Below are positions 54,522-62,032 of a stretch of DNA of 64,000 nt, in pieces (within the stretch, counting starts at the first letter, position 1; the number at the start of each line of letters is the position of its first letter). Where the stretch lies: assembly GCA_026936105.1 (NCBI GenBank), contig JAIXKI010000017.1:62001-126000 (forward strand), given 5' to 3'. Position numbers and translations under genes: made by a program. The stretch comes from Chitinophagales bacterium. Its GTDB lineage: Bacteria; Bacteroidota; Bacteroidia; Chitinophagales; Chitinophagaceae. The notes beneath the pieces were generated by a model that did not search any database, was not told where the DNA came from, and saw nothing but the letters and a program-made list of their open reading frames with translations.

Positions 54522-54540
54522 TTAGTGAATACTAACTAAC
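54521..54540. promoter_or_regulatory. Candidate TetR operator O1
   Basis: GTTAGTGAATACTAACTAAC, an imperfect 20-bp palindrome (8 of 10 pairs, with outer arms GTTAGT/ACTAAC) abutting the -7 box. It shares the 11-bp half GTTAGTGAATA with a second site at the start of the tolC gene downstream. The regulator is presumably the TetR protein encoded in this operon. Confidence 0.6.
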
Positions 54541-54549
54541 ATTTTAATA

Positions 54550-54951
54550 ATGACAGGAAAGAACAATATTTCAATAGGATTTTTAACCATGGGCCTTTTC
54601 ATGATTTATGGCTTCTTGCTCATTTATCTGAGAGATTTTGCTCCTACCGCTGCTGAATGGTCAAATTCATATAGCACCGGTAAACATTTTGAAGCCCGGT
54701 TAGCTCATGTACATGGTAATTTATTTGCCTTCTTGAATATATTGATCGGGTTCCTGCTCCTGCACTTTAAAGACAAACTTCCCCATGCCAAAGCCATTTC
54801 TCTATTAGCATTAACCGGGTTATTAATGCCAATCGGGATTTTATCAGAAGTATATCTTGGGCTTCCGCCTGTATTGGTTCTCGTTGGAGCATTAGCGATG
54901 AGTATATCAGTTATTTGGTTAGGATTTAATTTCTATAAACTTAAAAAATGA
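54550..54951 (+). CDS. Small four-helix membrane protein
   Basis: 133 residues with four transmembrane segments (about 7-26, 54-71, 80-99 and 105-127), for example ISIGFLTMGLFMIYGFLLIYL and KAISLLALTGLLMPIGILSEVYL. A loop has HFEARLAHVHGNLFAF with histidines near the membrane face. I recognise no family. It is first in an operon with the TetR regulator (4 bp gap), and behind the operator, so it probably belongs to the efflux/stress response controlled by that regulator. Confidence 0.65.
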   Translation: MTGKNNISIGFLTMGLFMIYGFLLIYLRDFAPTAAEWSNSYSTGKHFEARLAHVHGNLFAFLNILIGFLLLHFKDKLPHAKAISLLALTGLLMPIGILSEVYLGLPPVLVLVGALAMSISVIWLGFNFYKLKK

Positions 54952-54955
54952 TGAA

Positions 54956-55546
54956 ATGGAAAAGTTTACTGACAGGCAAATAGATATCATGGATGCGGCA
55001 ACAGCCCGGATTGACAAACACGGGATACAGAATCTTACCACAAAAAACCTGGCAGCTGACCTTGGTTTATCGGAGCCGGCACTATACAGGCATTTTAAAA
55101 GTAAGAATGAAATATTACTGGGTTTGCTTACCTATTTCATCGCAGAGATGAAAACACGTATGGCCGGTGTTCTGTCAGAACCCCATGAAACTGCCGGCGA
55201 TGAATTGCGCACCTTGTTTTCATCCCAACTGGAAGCATTCACAAAAAAGCCGGCCATTGTCAGTGTAATTTTTTCAGAAAGTATTTTTCACTTTAATAAA
55301 GAATTAAGCAAAAAGGTTTCAGAGATCATGGATCTGATGCAGCAGTTTGTCAGTAAAAACATAAGTTCCGGCCAAAACAAAGGCCAGTATAGCAAGTTGA
55401 TCGCACCCGGAGCCCTCGCTACAATAATCATAGGTGGCATGAGGCTCACCGTTCTGAAATGGAAGATGTCGGGGCATAAATCGAATCTCATAAATGACGG
55501 TAAAGCAGTATTGGAAGGCGTTTTGAAAATGATTGAAAAAAATTAA
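54956..55546 (+). CDS. TetR/AcrR-family regulator
   Basis: 196 residues. The N-terminal HTH (about 8-55) reads IDIMDAATARIDKHGIQNLTTKNLAADLGLSEPALYRHFKSKNEILLGLL, the classic TetR recognition region (SEPALYRHFKSK). The C-terminal ~140 residues are a helical ligand-binding domain. It probably represses its own operon and the adjacent tolC/adaptor/pump genes through the two shared 20-bp sites, with release by an unknown small molecule. Confidence 0.92.
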   Translation: MEKFTDRQIDIMDAATARIDKHGIQNLTTKNLAADLGLSEPALYRHFKSKNEILLGLLTYFIAEMKTRMAGVLSEPHETAGDELRTLFSSQLEAFTKKPAIVSVIFSESIFHFNKELSKKVSEIMDLMQQFVSKNISSGQNKGQYSKLIAPGALATIIIGGMRLTVLKWKMSGHKSNLINDGKAVLEGVLKMIEKN

Positions 55547-55585
55547 AATTCTTTAAGCTCTTTAAGACTATCAATACTAAATGAA

Positions 55586-55873
55586 ATGAATATTGAAAAA
55601 CTACACCCGCTCGGAACCGAAATATCTTCCGTGAATCTTTTCAAAGGCGAAACAGGTACGGTCACTGCCATCCGGCTGAAACTTGATAATACATTACAGG
55701 AACATGTTTCAAAAGTTCCGGCTCTGCTTCTGTGTATTCAGGGAAAGGTAATCTATGAAGATGAGAATGGGCAAAAGACAGAAATGGAACAGGGAGACTA
55801 TGTAACTATAAAACCGGACGTAAAACACAGGCTCTATGCTTCATTGAGTTCTCAATTGATATTACTCAAATAA
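55586..55873 (+). CDS. Small cupin protein
   Basis: 95 residues forming one beta-barrel: AIRLKLDNTLQEHVSKVPALLLCIQGKVIYED, then EMEQGDYVTIKPDVKHRLYASLSSQLILLK. Metal-ligand residues are only partly conserved (EH, then H in VKHRL). Such mini-cupins often bind a small ligand or act as enzymes on small metabolites. It lies between the TetR gene and the efflux genes on the same strand, suggesting a detoxification or sensing role. Confidence 0.75.
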   Translation: MNIEKLHPLGTEISSVNLFKGETGTVTAIRLKLDNTLQEHVSKVPALLLCIQGKVIYEDENGQKTEMEQGDYVTIKPDVKHRLYASLSSQLILLK

Positions 55874-55890
55874 AAAAAATTTACTCTTTT

Positions 55891-57228
55891 ATGTTAGTGA
55901 ATATTCACAAACTTTTTCTGGTATTGATCTTCCTCCTGATTCCCGGAAGAAACCTGGTTCATGCCCAGGAAATCTGGTCTTTAAAACAATGCCTTGATAC
56001 TGCTCAGGCTTACAATAAAAACCTGAGAATAGAAAGAAACAATATTGCTGCCGGTGCAGAAAAGGAAAAAGAGCTAAAGGCCAATCTTTATCCGAAGATA
56101 ACTGCAAATGCAGATTATAAATATTTCATGGATCTTCCCTATCAACTGATGCCTTTGTCCACCTTCAATCCGTCCGCGCCGGCAGGCCAGTTTAAAGAAG
56201 CTCAATTTGGAGTTCCTCACAGCATCAATGCTAACCTGCAATTGACATTGCCTCTATATAATCCGCAACTGAATGGCGCCATTCAAAATTCAAAAGTGGC
56301 ATCGGAGCTATCTCAATTGCAGTATCAAAAATCACAGGAACAGTTATTTTATGAACTAACCATCTTATACTACAATGCCCAAATCCTGTATCACCAACTG
56401 GCTTTTTTGGACAGCAACTTACTCAATACAGGCAAGTTGTTGAAAAATATGCAACTCCTCCGGGAGCAGTTGCTGGCAAAAGGAACAGACGTAAATAAAG
56501 TGATGCTACAGGAAGAACAACTAAGTACACAAAAAGAAAATGTAAGCAGCAAATTTCAGCAGGTAATGAACATTCTGAAATTGAATATGGGCATCCCTTT
56601 GGAGAGAGAAATAGCGGTAGAACCGGAAATTCATTTTCGTTCAGCGAAGGATTATACAGCAGTTCCCACTCCTGAAATGAGAATGATCCAGACACAAAAC
56701 AAATTATTGACTAACGAATTGAATATTTTTAATAAATCAAAGAAGTTACCATCACTCAATCTCATTGCATCTTACGGAACCACCGGTTTCGGATATGATA
56801 AAAAGCCAAATACATTTCTGAAGTTTTTCCCGGTTGGATTTGCCGGCATACAGATTTCATACCCTCTTTTTAACGGAACCGTGACACAAAGAAAACTGGC
56901 ACAGAAAAAAATTGAGATTGACAATAACAATCTGCATTATGAGCTGCTATCAGAGCAAAATGAAATACAGACAGGAAACGCTATGCGGCAACGGGCCGTT
57001 GCCGAAAGAACCGTAACAAATACCGGCAGCCAGGTTGCGCTTGCACATAAAATTTATGAACAATCAATTCTTCAGCAAAAGCAGGGTACTGCAAGTCTTA
57101 CCGATGTCCTGCTGGCAGATACTGCTTTGCGGGAAGCCCAGCAAAACTATCTCAATGCGGTAATTGATTACCTGAAAGCAGACCTGGAACTGATGAAATT
57201 AACAGGAAACATTCCACTGAATAAATAA
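55891..57228 (+). CDS. TolC-family outer-membrane efflux protein
   Basis: 445 residues with a signal peptide (IHKLFLVLIFLLIPGRNLVHA). It opens EIWSLKQCLDTAQAYNKNLRIERNNIAAG and later has KIYEQSILQQKQGTASLTDVLLADTALREAQQNYLNAVIDYLKADLELMKLTG, the paired helical-barrel repeats of the family. It forms the outer-membrane duct of the following adaptor and pump. A candidate operator overlaps its start codon. First gene of the structural efflux operon. Confidence 0.9.
   Translation: MLVNIHKLFLVLIFLLIPGRNLVHAQEIWSLKQCLDTAQAYNKNLRIERNNIAAGAEKEKELKANLYPKITANADYKYFMDLPYQLMPLSTFNPSAPAGQFKEAQFGVPHSINANLQLTLPLYNPQLNGAIQNSKVASELSQLQYQKSQEQLFYELTILYYNAQILYHQLAFLDSNLLNTGKLLKNMQLLREQLLAKGTDVNKVMLQEEQLSTQKENVSSKFQQVMNILKLNMGIPLEREIAVEPEIHFRSAKDYTAVPTPEMRMIQTQNKLLTNELNIFNKSKKLPSLNLIASYGTTGFGYDKKPNTFLKFFPVGFAGIQISYPLFNGTVTQRKLAQKKIEIDNNNLHYELLSEQNEIQTGNAMRQRAVAERTVTNTGSQVALAHKIYEQSILQQKQGTASLTDVLLADTALREAQQNYLNAVIDYLKADLELMKLTGNIPLNK
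55893..55912. promoter_or_regulatory. Candidate TetR operator O2
   Basis: GTTAGTGAATATTCACAAAC, a 20-bp near-perfect palindrome (9 of 10 pairs, core GTGAATATTCAC). It begins 2 bases into the tolC ATG and shares 11 bp exactly with O1. Its position over the start codon would hinder transcript elongation or a nearby promoter. Confidence 0.55.
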
Positions 57229-57234
57229 AATATT

Positions 57235-58314
57235 ATGAAAACAAAATCAAATATCGCCGGGATGATATTATACATAATAGTTCCATTGATCATTATTGCA
57301 GTGATCATACTCCGGTTAAATAGCAATAAGGAAATTACCAAACAAAAAGTGTATCACTACAATAAAGAACAGGCTATTACTGTTCAGGCAGATACCCTGA
57401 GATTGGAAAATATCATTGATGGAAACATTTATACGGGGAACTTTGAACCGGAACGGGAATCAAAAATCAGTGCGGAGGTTCCGGGTAAAATCAATTCCGT
57501 TTTAGTAGATCTTGGAAGCTATGTTACCCGGGGGCAGGCTCTAATTCAACTGGACAATTCATTATTGAAATTGCAATTACAGGCAACTGAGGTGCAGCTT
57601 GAAGGTTTACAGGATGATGTAAACCGTTATACGGTGCTGACGCAGGCTGATGCCGTGCAGGGAGTGCAGTTGGAAAAAGCTGCATTAGGCTTAAAAGCTG
57701 CCCGGGTTCAAAAAGAAACTCTGGAAGAGCAGATTTCAAAGACGAGTATCAAAGCGCCTTTTAATGGAATTGTGACAGCCAAGTTAAATGATGAAGGAGG
57801 GTTTGCTGCGCCAGGGGTTCCTTTACTTCAGATTACCGACATCGCTCTCTTAAAATTCACGGTGTACGTTCCGGAAAACGATTTACACCGGTTTCACCTA
57901 AATCAGCAATATGATATATCGGCAGATGTGTACCCTGATATATCCCTGTCCGGAAAAGTACTAATGATCGGTAGCAAAGCCAATGCGGGAAACAGTTTTC
58001 CGGTGCAATTTCAGGTGAAGAACACAAAAAACCTGGACATAAAATCAGGAATGTTTGGTAAAGTGAATATCAAAGGGAAAGAACCGCTGAAAGGAATAAT
58101 CATCCCTTCATCAGCGATCATGGAAGAAGGAGGGAAAGCACAGGTTTATTTAATAAAAAGCGGGAAAGCAGTTTTACAAAATATTGAAGTATCAAAAGCC
58201 ATTGAAAATAAATCAGTGATATCCGCGGGACTGCAACCCGGAGACATCCTGGTAACAAATGGCTTTATCAACCTTTATGATGGGGCGAACATTGCCATAG
58301 AAAATGATCATTAA
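57235..58314 (+). CDS. RND periplasmic adaptor (membrane fusion protein)
   Basis: 359 residues. An N-terminal transmembrane anchor (AGMILYIIVPLIIIAVIIL) takes the place of a lipobox. ESKISAEVPGKINSVLVDLGSYVTRGQALIQLD and SIKAPFNGIVTAKLNDEGGFAAPGVPLLQITD are the split lipoyl halves around a coiled-coil hairpin, followed by the beta-barrel domain. It bridges the pump encoded downstream and the TolC duct encoded 6 bp upstream. Confidence 0.9.
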   Translation: MKTKSNIAGMILYIIVPLIIIAVIILRLNSNKEITKQKVYHYNKEQAITVQADTLRLENIIDGNIYTGNFEPERESKISAEVPGKINSVLVDLGSYVTRGQALIQLDNSLLKLQLQATEVQLEGLQDDVNRYTVLTQADAVQGVQLEKAALGLKAARVQKETLEEQISKTSIKAPFNGIVTAKLNDEGGFAAPGVPLLQITDIALLKFTVYVPENDLHRFHLNQQYDISADVYPDISLSGKVLMIGSKANAGNSFPVQFQVKNTKNLDIKSGMFGKVNIKGKEPLKGIIIPSSAIMEEGGKAQVYLIKSGKAVLQNIEVSKAIENKSVISAGLQPGDILVTNGFINLYDGANIAIENDH

Positions 58315-58394
58315 TCAAGAATGAAAAAATTATCAGAAAAATAAATTCCGAAAGAAAAGCTTTTTACGACCCGAGATCCGAAACTCATTTTATT

Positions 58395-61300
58395 ATGAAC
58401 ATTACAGAAATATCCATCAAACGCCCCTCACTGATCATAGTTCTTTTCAGTGTGTTTGCCTTGCTGGGAATTATTGGTTACAGGAATCTGAGTTATGAAC
58501 TGATGCCCGACTTCAACCAGCCTGTTATAGTCATCAGAACCGGGTATCCCGGTGCAGAACCCAATGAAGTAGAGACGTCAGTTTCCCGTAAAATTGAAGA
58601 TGCACTTTCCAATTTAGAAGGCGTGGATTACCTGGTGACGAAATCACTGCCCAATGCATCCATCATCATTGCTAATCTGAAATATGGAACAAACCTGGAC
58701 AAGACCATGCAGGATGCACAGCGCTATATTGATAATATCCGTAAAGATCTGCCAAAAGATATTTCCAACCCGGTGATGAGCAAGGTCTCTCCAAACGATT
58801 TGCCGATCATGTCGGTAAGTGCAACAAGTAATCTGCCGCCGACATCATTTTATCAGAAAATGAAAGATGATTACCTGCCGCAAATCCAGCAACTGAAGGG
58901 TGTGGCAGAGATTACCGTGTTAGGCGGTGAAGAAAGAGAATTTCATGTACAGGTGGACAAGGAAAAATTAAAGCTGTACAAAATCTCCTTGTATCAGGTG
59001 GTAGAAGCTATTAACCGGTCTGGAATTGATTTGCCTGCAGGGAAAATTCAAACTGACACAGAAAGTAGTTCAGTAAGGCTGGTGGGCAAGTTCACGGCAA
59101 TTAATGATATAAAAAATGTTCAGCTTGCCATGCCATATCCCGGAAGTCCGGTATATGTGAAAGATATAGCTGATGTAAGCGACGGTACAAAAGAGTTAAG
59201 TTCAGTCAGCCGCTACAATGGTAAAAACGGGATAGGGCTTTTGATCAAAAAACAAGGCGATGCCAATGCAGTGGATGTCTCTAAACTGATCCGGGAAAAA
59301 TTTCGATCTATCGAAAACCAGAATACAAATGCCGGTTTAAAATTTGTAATAACGGATGACAGTACCGACAATACGATCGCCGCGGTTAATTCAGTGGTCT
59401 TTGATCTGCTGCTGGCTGTAGTATTGGTTTCCCTTGTAATGCTTTTATTTTTGAGAAGTTTCCGGAATTCATTGATCGTATTGGTCGCTATTCCTACTTC
59501 TCTTATTACAGCTTTTGCCGTAATGTGGCTGCTGGGTTATACTCTTAACCTGATGACCTTATTAGCCATGTCATTGATTATCGGCATCCTGGTAGATGAT
59601 GCTACGGTAGTCCTGGAAAACATACAACGCCATCTGGATATGGGCAAGGATAAAAGATCTGCAGCAATGGATGGCCGGATGGAAATCGGTTTCTCCGCTT
59701 TGTCCATCACTCTGGTTGATGTCGTTGTATTCTTACCGATTCTTTTCTTACAGGTGTTTGTTGCGGACATGCTGAAACAATTTTCAGTAGTGGTGATCAC
59801 CTCTACCTTAACGAGTTTACTGGTTGGCTTTACCCTTACTCCCTGGTTGGCTTCACGTATTGGTAAAAAAGAAAATCTACAGCCGAAAAATATATTTAAC
59901 CGGTTCCTGTTATGGTTCGAAGGCGGGCTAAACAATTTCATAAACTGGTATGGCAGATCACTCGGTTGGGTGTTGAATCACAAATTGATCTTTACCGGCT
60001 TTATTGTCCTGCTTTTTGCAGGAACACTTGCGATGATGAAACAAGGCATTATTGGTAAAGAACTGATCGCTACCGGTGACCAGGGAAAATTTCAGTTAGC
60101 GCTGGAATTTGACAAGAGCACATCCATTCAAAGAAATAATTTTATTTCAGAAAAAATTGAAAATTATATCCTGCATCAGCCTGAGGTAGCAACACTATTC
60201 AGCAATGTAGGAGGGTCAAGTACCGGTATCGGAAGTTTAGGTGTCGGCATGGCAAATAAAACTGAATTTACTATTCAATTAAAATCCAAAAAGGAAATCA
60301 ACAACCTCTCCACCAGTGAATTTATGAGGAAACTCAGGGACAGTTTGCAAAGAGACTATGCCGGTATCAATTTTTCAATAATGGAACTGGGATTGGTTCC
60401 CCGTTCAGCGCCTATTGAAATTACCTTAAGCGGCATCAACCAGGAACAGGTAATGCAAGCCGCCGGTAACCTGAGATCAGTTATAGAAAAAATTCCCGGG
60501 GCAGATAATGTGCGGCTTTCCGTTGAAGCAGGAAGCCCGGAGTTAAAAGTAATCCCGGATAAAGACAGAATGCAGCGTTTAGGATTAAGTACCGCTTTTG
60601 TAGGAACAAATTTGAGAACCGCATTTACCGGGAATGATGATGCTACGCTTACTGAAAATGGAACCGAATACCCTGTAAGGATCCGGTTGGATAAGTTCGA
60701 CCGGCAAAACCTCAATGATGTGAAACAACTGACAATGGTCAACCCGATGGGTATTCCGGTTGAGGTTGTCCAGTTTGCAAATATTGAACGTGATTATTCG
60801 CCATCCCTTTTAGAACGGAAAGACCGGCAACCGGCAGTCACTCTTACTGCAGATGCTTTAGGAAGGCCCTCAGGGACCGTTGCGGATGATGTTGTTTCCT
60901 ATATTAAAAACAATCCTTTGCCCGAGGGAATACAAATGACATGGGGAAGCGATATCAAAAGGCAGAACGATAGTTTCGGGGCATTAGGTTCCGTATTGAT
61001 TATTTCTTTCCTGTTAATTTACCTGATCATGGTGGCATTGTATGATAGTTTTATTTACCCGTTTGTTGCTTTGTTTGCAATCCCGGTAGCAGCAATCGGA
61101 GCCTTCCTGGCTTTAAATCTATCACTGAGTAATTTAAGCTTGTTCGCATTACTCGGATTAATAATGTTAATGGGGCTTGTAACCAAAAATTCTATTTTGA
61201 TCGTGGACTTTACCAACCAGTTAAAAGCTAGAGGGAAATATTATAAAGATGCGCTCATCATAGCAGGAAAAGAACGCATGCGACCGATTTTAATGACCAC

Positions 61301-61484
61301 TTTTTCCATGGCCATTGGCATGTTACCCATTGCGTTGGCTACCGGGACGGCAGCTGAGTGGAAAAACGGGTTAGCCTGGGTCATTATCGGAGGGCTTCTC
61401 TCTTCCCTCGCCCTTACTGTCTTTTTAGTACCTATGGTGTATTACATTGTTGACAGGGCAAAAGAGAAATTAAAAATTAAATAA
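58395..61484 (+). CDS. RND efflux pump, HAE1 type
   Basis: 1029 residues with the 12-helix RND layout. It begins MNITEISIKRPSLIIVLFSVFALLGI. Transmembrane helix 4 has MSLIIGILVDDATVVLENIQRHLDMGK with the proton-relay acids. The second half has LMGLVTKNSILIVDFTNQLKARG and RMRPILMTTFSMAIGMLPIALATG. It is a paralogue of the pump at 22167-25250 in family, not a close copy. With TolC and adaptor it forms a complete exporter of organic compounds, probably controlled by the TetR protein. Confidence 0.93.
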   Translation: MNITEISIKRPSLIIVLFSVFALLGIIGYRNLSYELMPDFNQPVIVIRTGYPGAEPNEVETSVSRKIEDALSNLEGVDYLVTKSLPNASIIIANLKYGTNLDKTMQDAQRYIDNIRKDLPKDISNPVMSKVSPNDLPIMSVSATSNLPPTSFYQKMKDDYLPQIQQLKGVAEITVLGGEEREFHVQVDKEKLKLYKISLYQVVEAINRSGIDLPAGKIQTDTESSSVRLVGKFTAINDIKNVQLAMPYPGSPVYVKDIADVSDGTKELSSVSRYNGKNGIGLLIKKQGDANAVDVSKLIREKFRSIENQNTNAGLKFVITDDSTDNTIAAVNSVVFDLLLAVVLVSLVMLLFLRSFRNSLIVLVAIPTSLITAFAVMWLLGYTLNLMTLLAMSLIIGILVDDATVVLENIQRHLDMGKDKRSAAMDGRMEIGFSALSITLVDVVVFLPILFLQVFVADMLKQFSVVVITSTLTSLLVGFTLTPWLASRIGKKENLQPKNIFNRFLLWFEGGLNNFINWYGRSLGWVLNHKLIFTGFIVLLFAGTLAMMKQGIIGKELIATGDQGKFQLALEFDKSTSIQRNNFISEKIENYILHQPEVATLFSNVGGSSTGIGSLGVGMANKTEFTIQLKSKKEINNLSTSEFMRKLRDSLQRDYAGINFSIMELGLVPRSAPIEITLSGINQEQVMQAAGNLRSVIEKIPGADNVRLSVEAGSPELKVIPDKDRMQRLGLSTAFVGTNLRTAFTGNDDATLTENGTEYPVRIRLDKFDRQNLNDVKQLTMVNPMGIPVEVVQFANIERDYSPSLLERKDRQPAVTLTADALGRPSGTVADDVVSYIKNNPLPEGIQMTWGSDIKRQNDSFGALGSVLIISFLLIYLIMVALYDSFIYPFVALFAIPVAAIGAFLALNLSLSNLSLFALLGLIMLMGLVTKNSILIVDFTNQLKARGKYYKDALIIAGKERMRPILMTTFSMAIGMLPIALATGTAAEWKNGLAWVIIGGLLSSLALTVFLVPMVYYIVDRAKEKLKIK

Positions 61485-61543
61485 ACTGTGAAAAAAACAT
61501 CATCATTTTTCAGATCCTTTAAATTAAGAATTACCTTTACACA

Positions 61544-61927
61544 GTGAAAAAAGTTTTGGCAATATCATTTCTTTTTATTTTTCTGAGTGCCAATACTGCA
61601 TTCGGGGAAGTATTGAAGTTGCCTTATTTGATTCATCATTATATTGAGCATGTCCAGGAGGATAATGATTTATCCGTAGTTGATTTTCTGGTTAAACATT
61701 ATTCCGGGAAAATTCATCATCATCACAAAGGGAACAACCAGGATCACAAAAAATTACCTTTCAAATCAGCGAATAATCATTTTGTTCATACCGTTTCTAC
61801 AATAGCCTATCCAATTCTCCCTCAATCTTTGTCCGTAATATCCCTTCAAAGGATAACATTCCAAAAACAACAAGATTATTCCAACTCCTTTCTGAATAAC
61901 ATCTGGCAACCGCCCCGTATCAGTTAA
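61544..61927 (+). CDS. Histidine-rich exported protein of a metal-efflux locus
   Basis: 127 residues from a GTG start (61544) that is 4 nt after a -7-like TACCTTTA. A signal peptide (KVLAISFLFIFLSANTAFG) precedes a His-rich stretch (LIHHYIEHVQED, SGKIHHHHKGNNQDHKK). Short His-rich proteins of this kind stand in front of heavy-metal RND genes in Bacteroidota and may bind the metal in the periplasm (inference). I know of no characterised function. It is 105 bp ahead of the CzcA/CusA-type gene. Confidence 0.65.
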   Translation: MKKVLAISFLFIFLSANTAFGEVLKLPYLIHHYIEHVQEDNDLSVVDFLVKHYSGKIHHHHKGNNQDHKKLPFKSANNHFVHTVSTIAYPILPQSLSVISLQRITFQKQQDYSNSFLNNIWQPPRIS

Positions 61928-62032
61928 TCTTTCTTTGATTATAATTCACAGAGCAGAACTTGCTCTGTCTTTTTATTGCATGCCATTATTTTATAATGAC
62001 GCATATTTATTTGAACGATTAATTAAAATATC

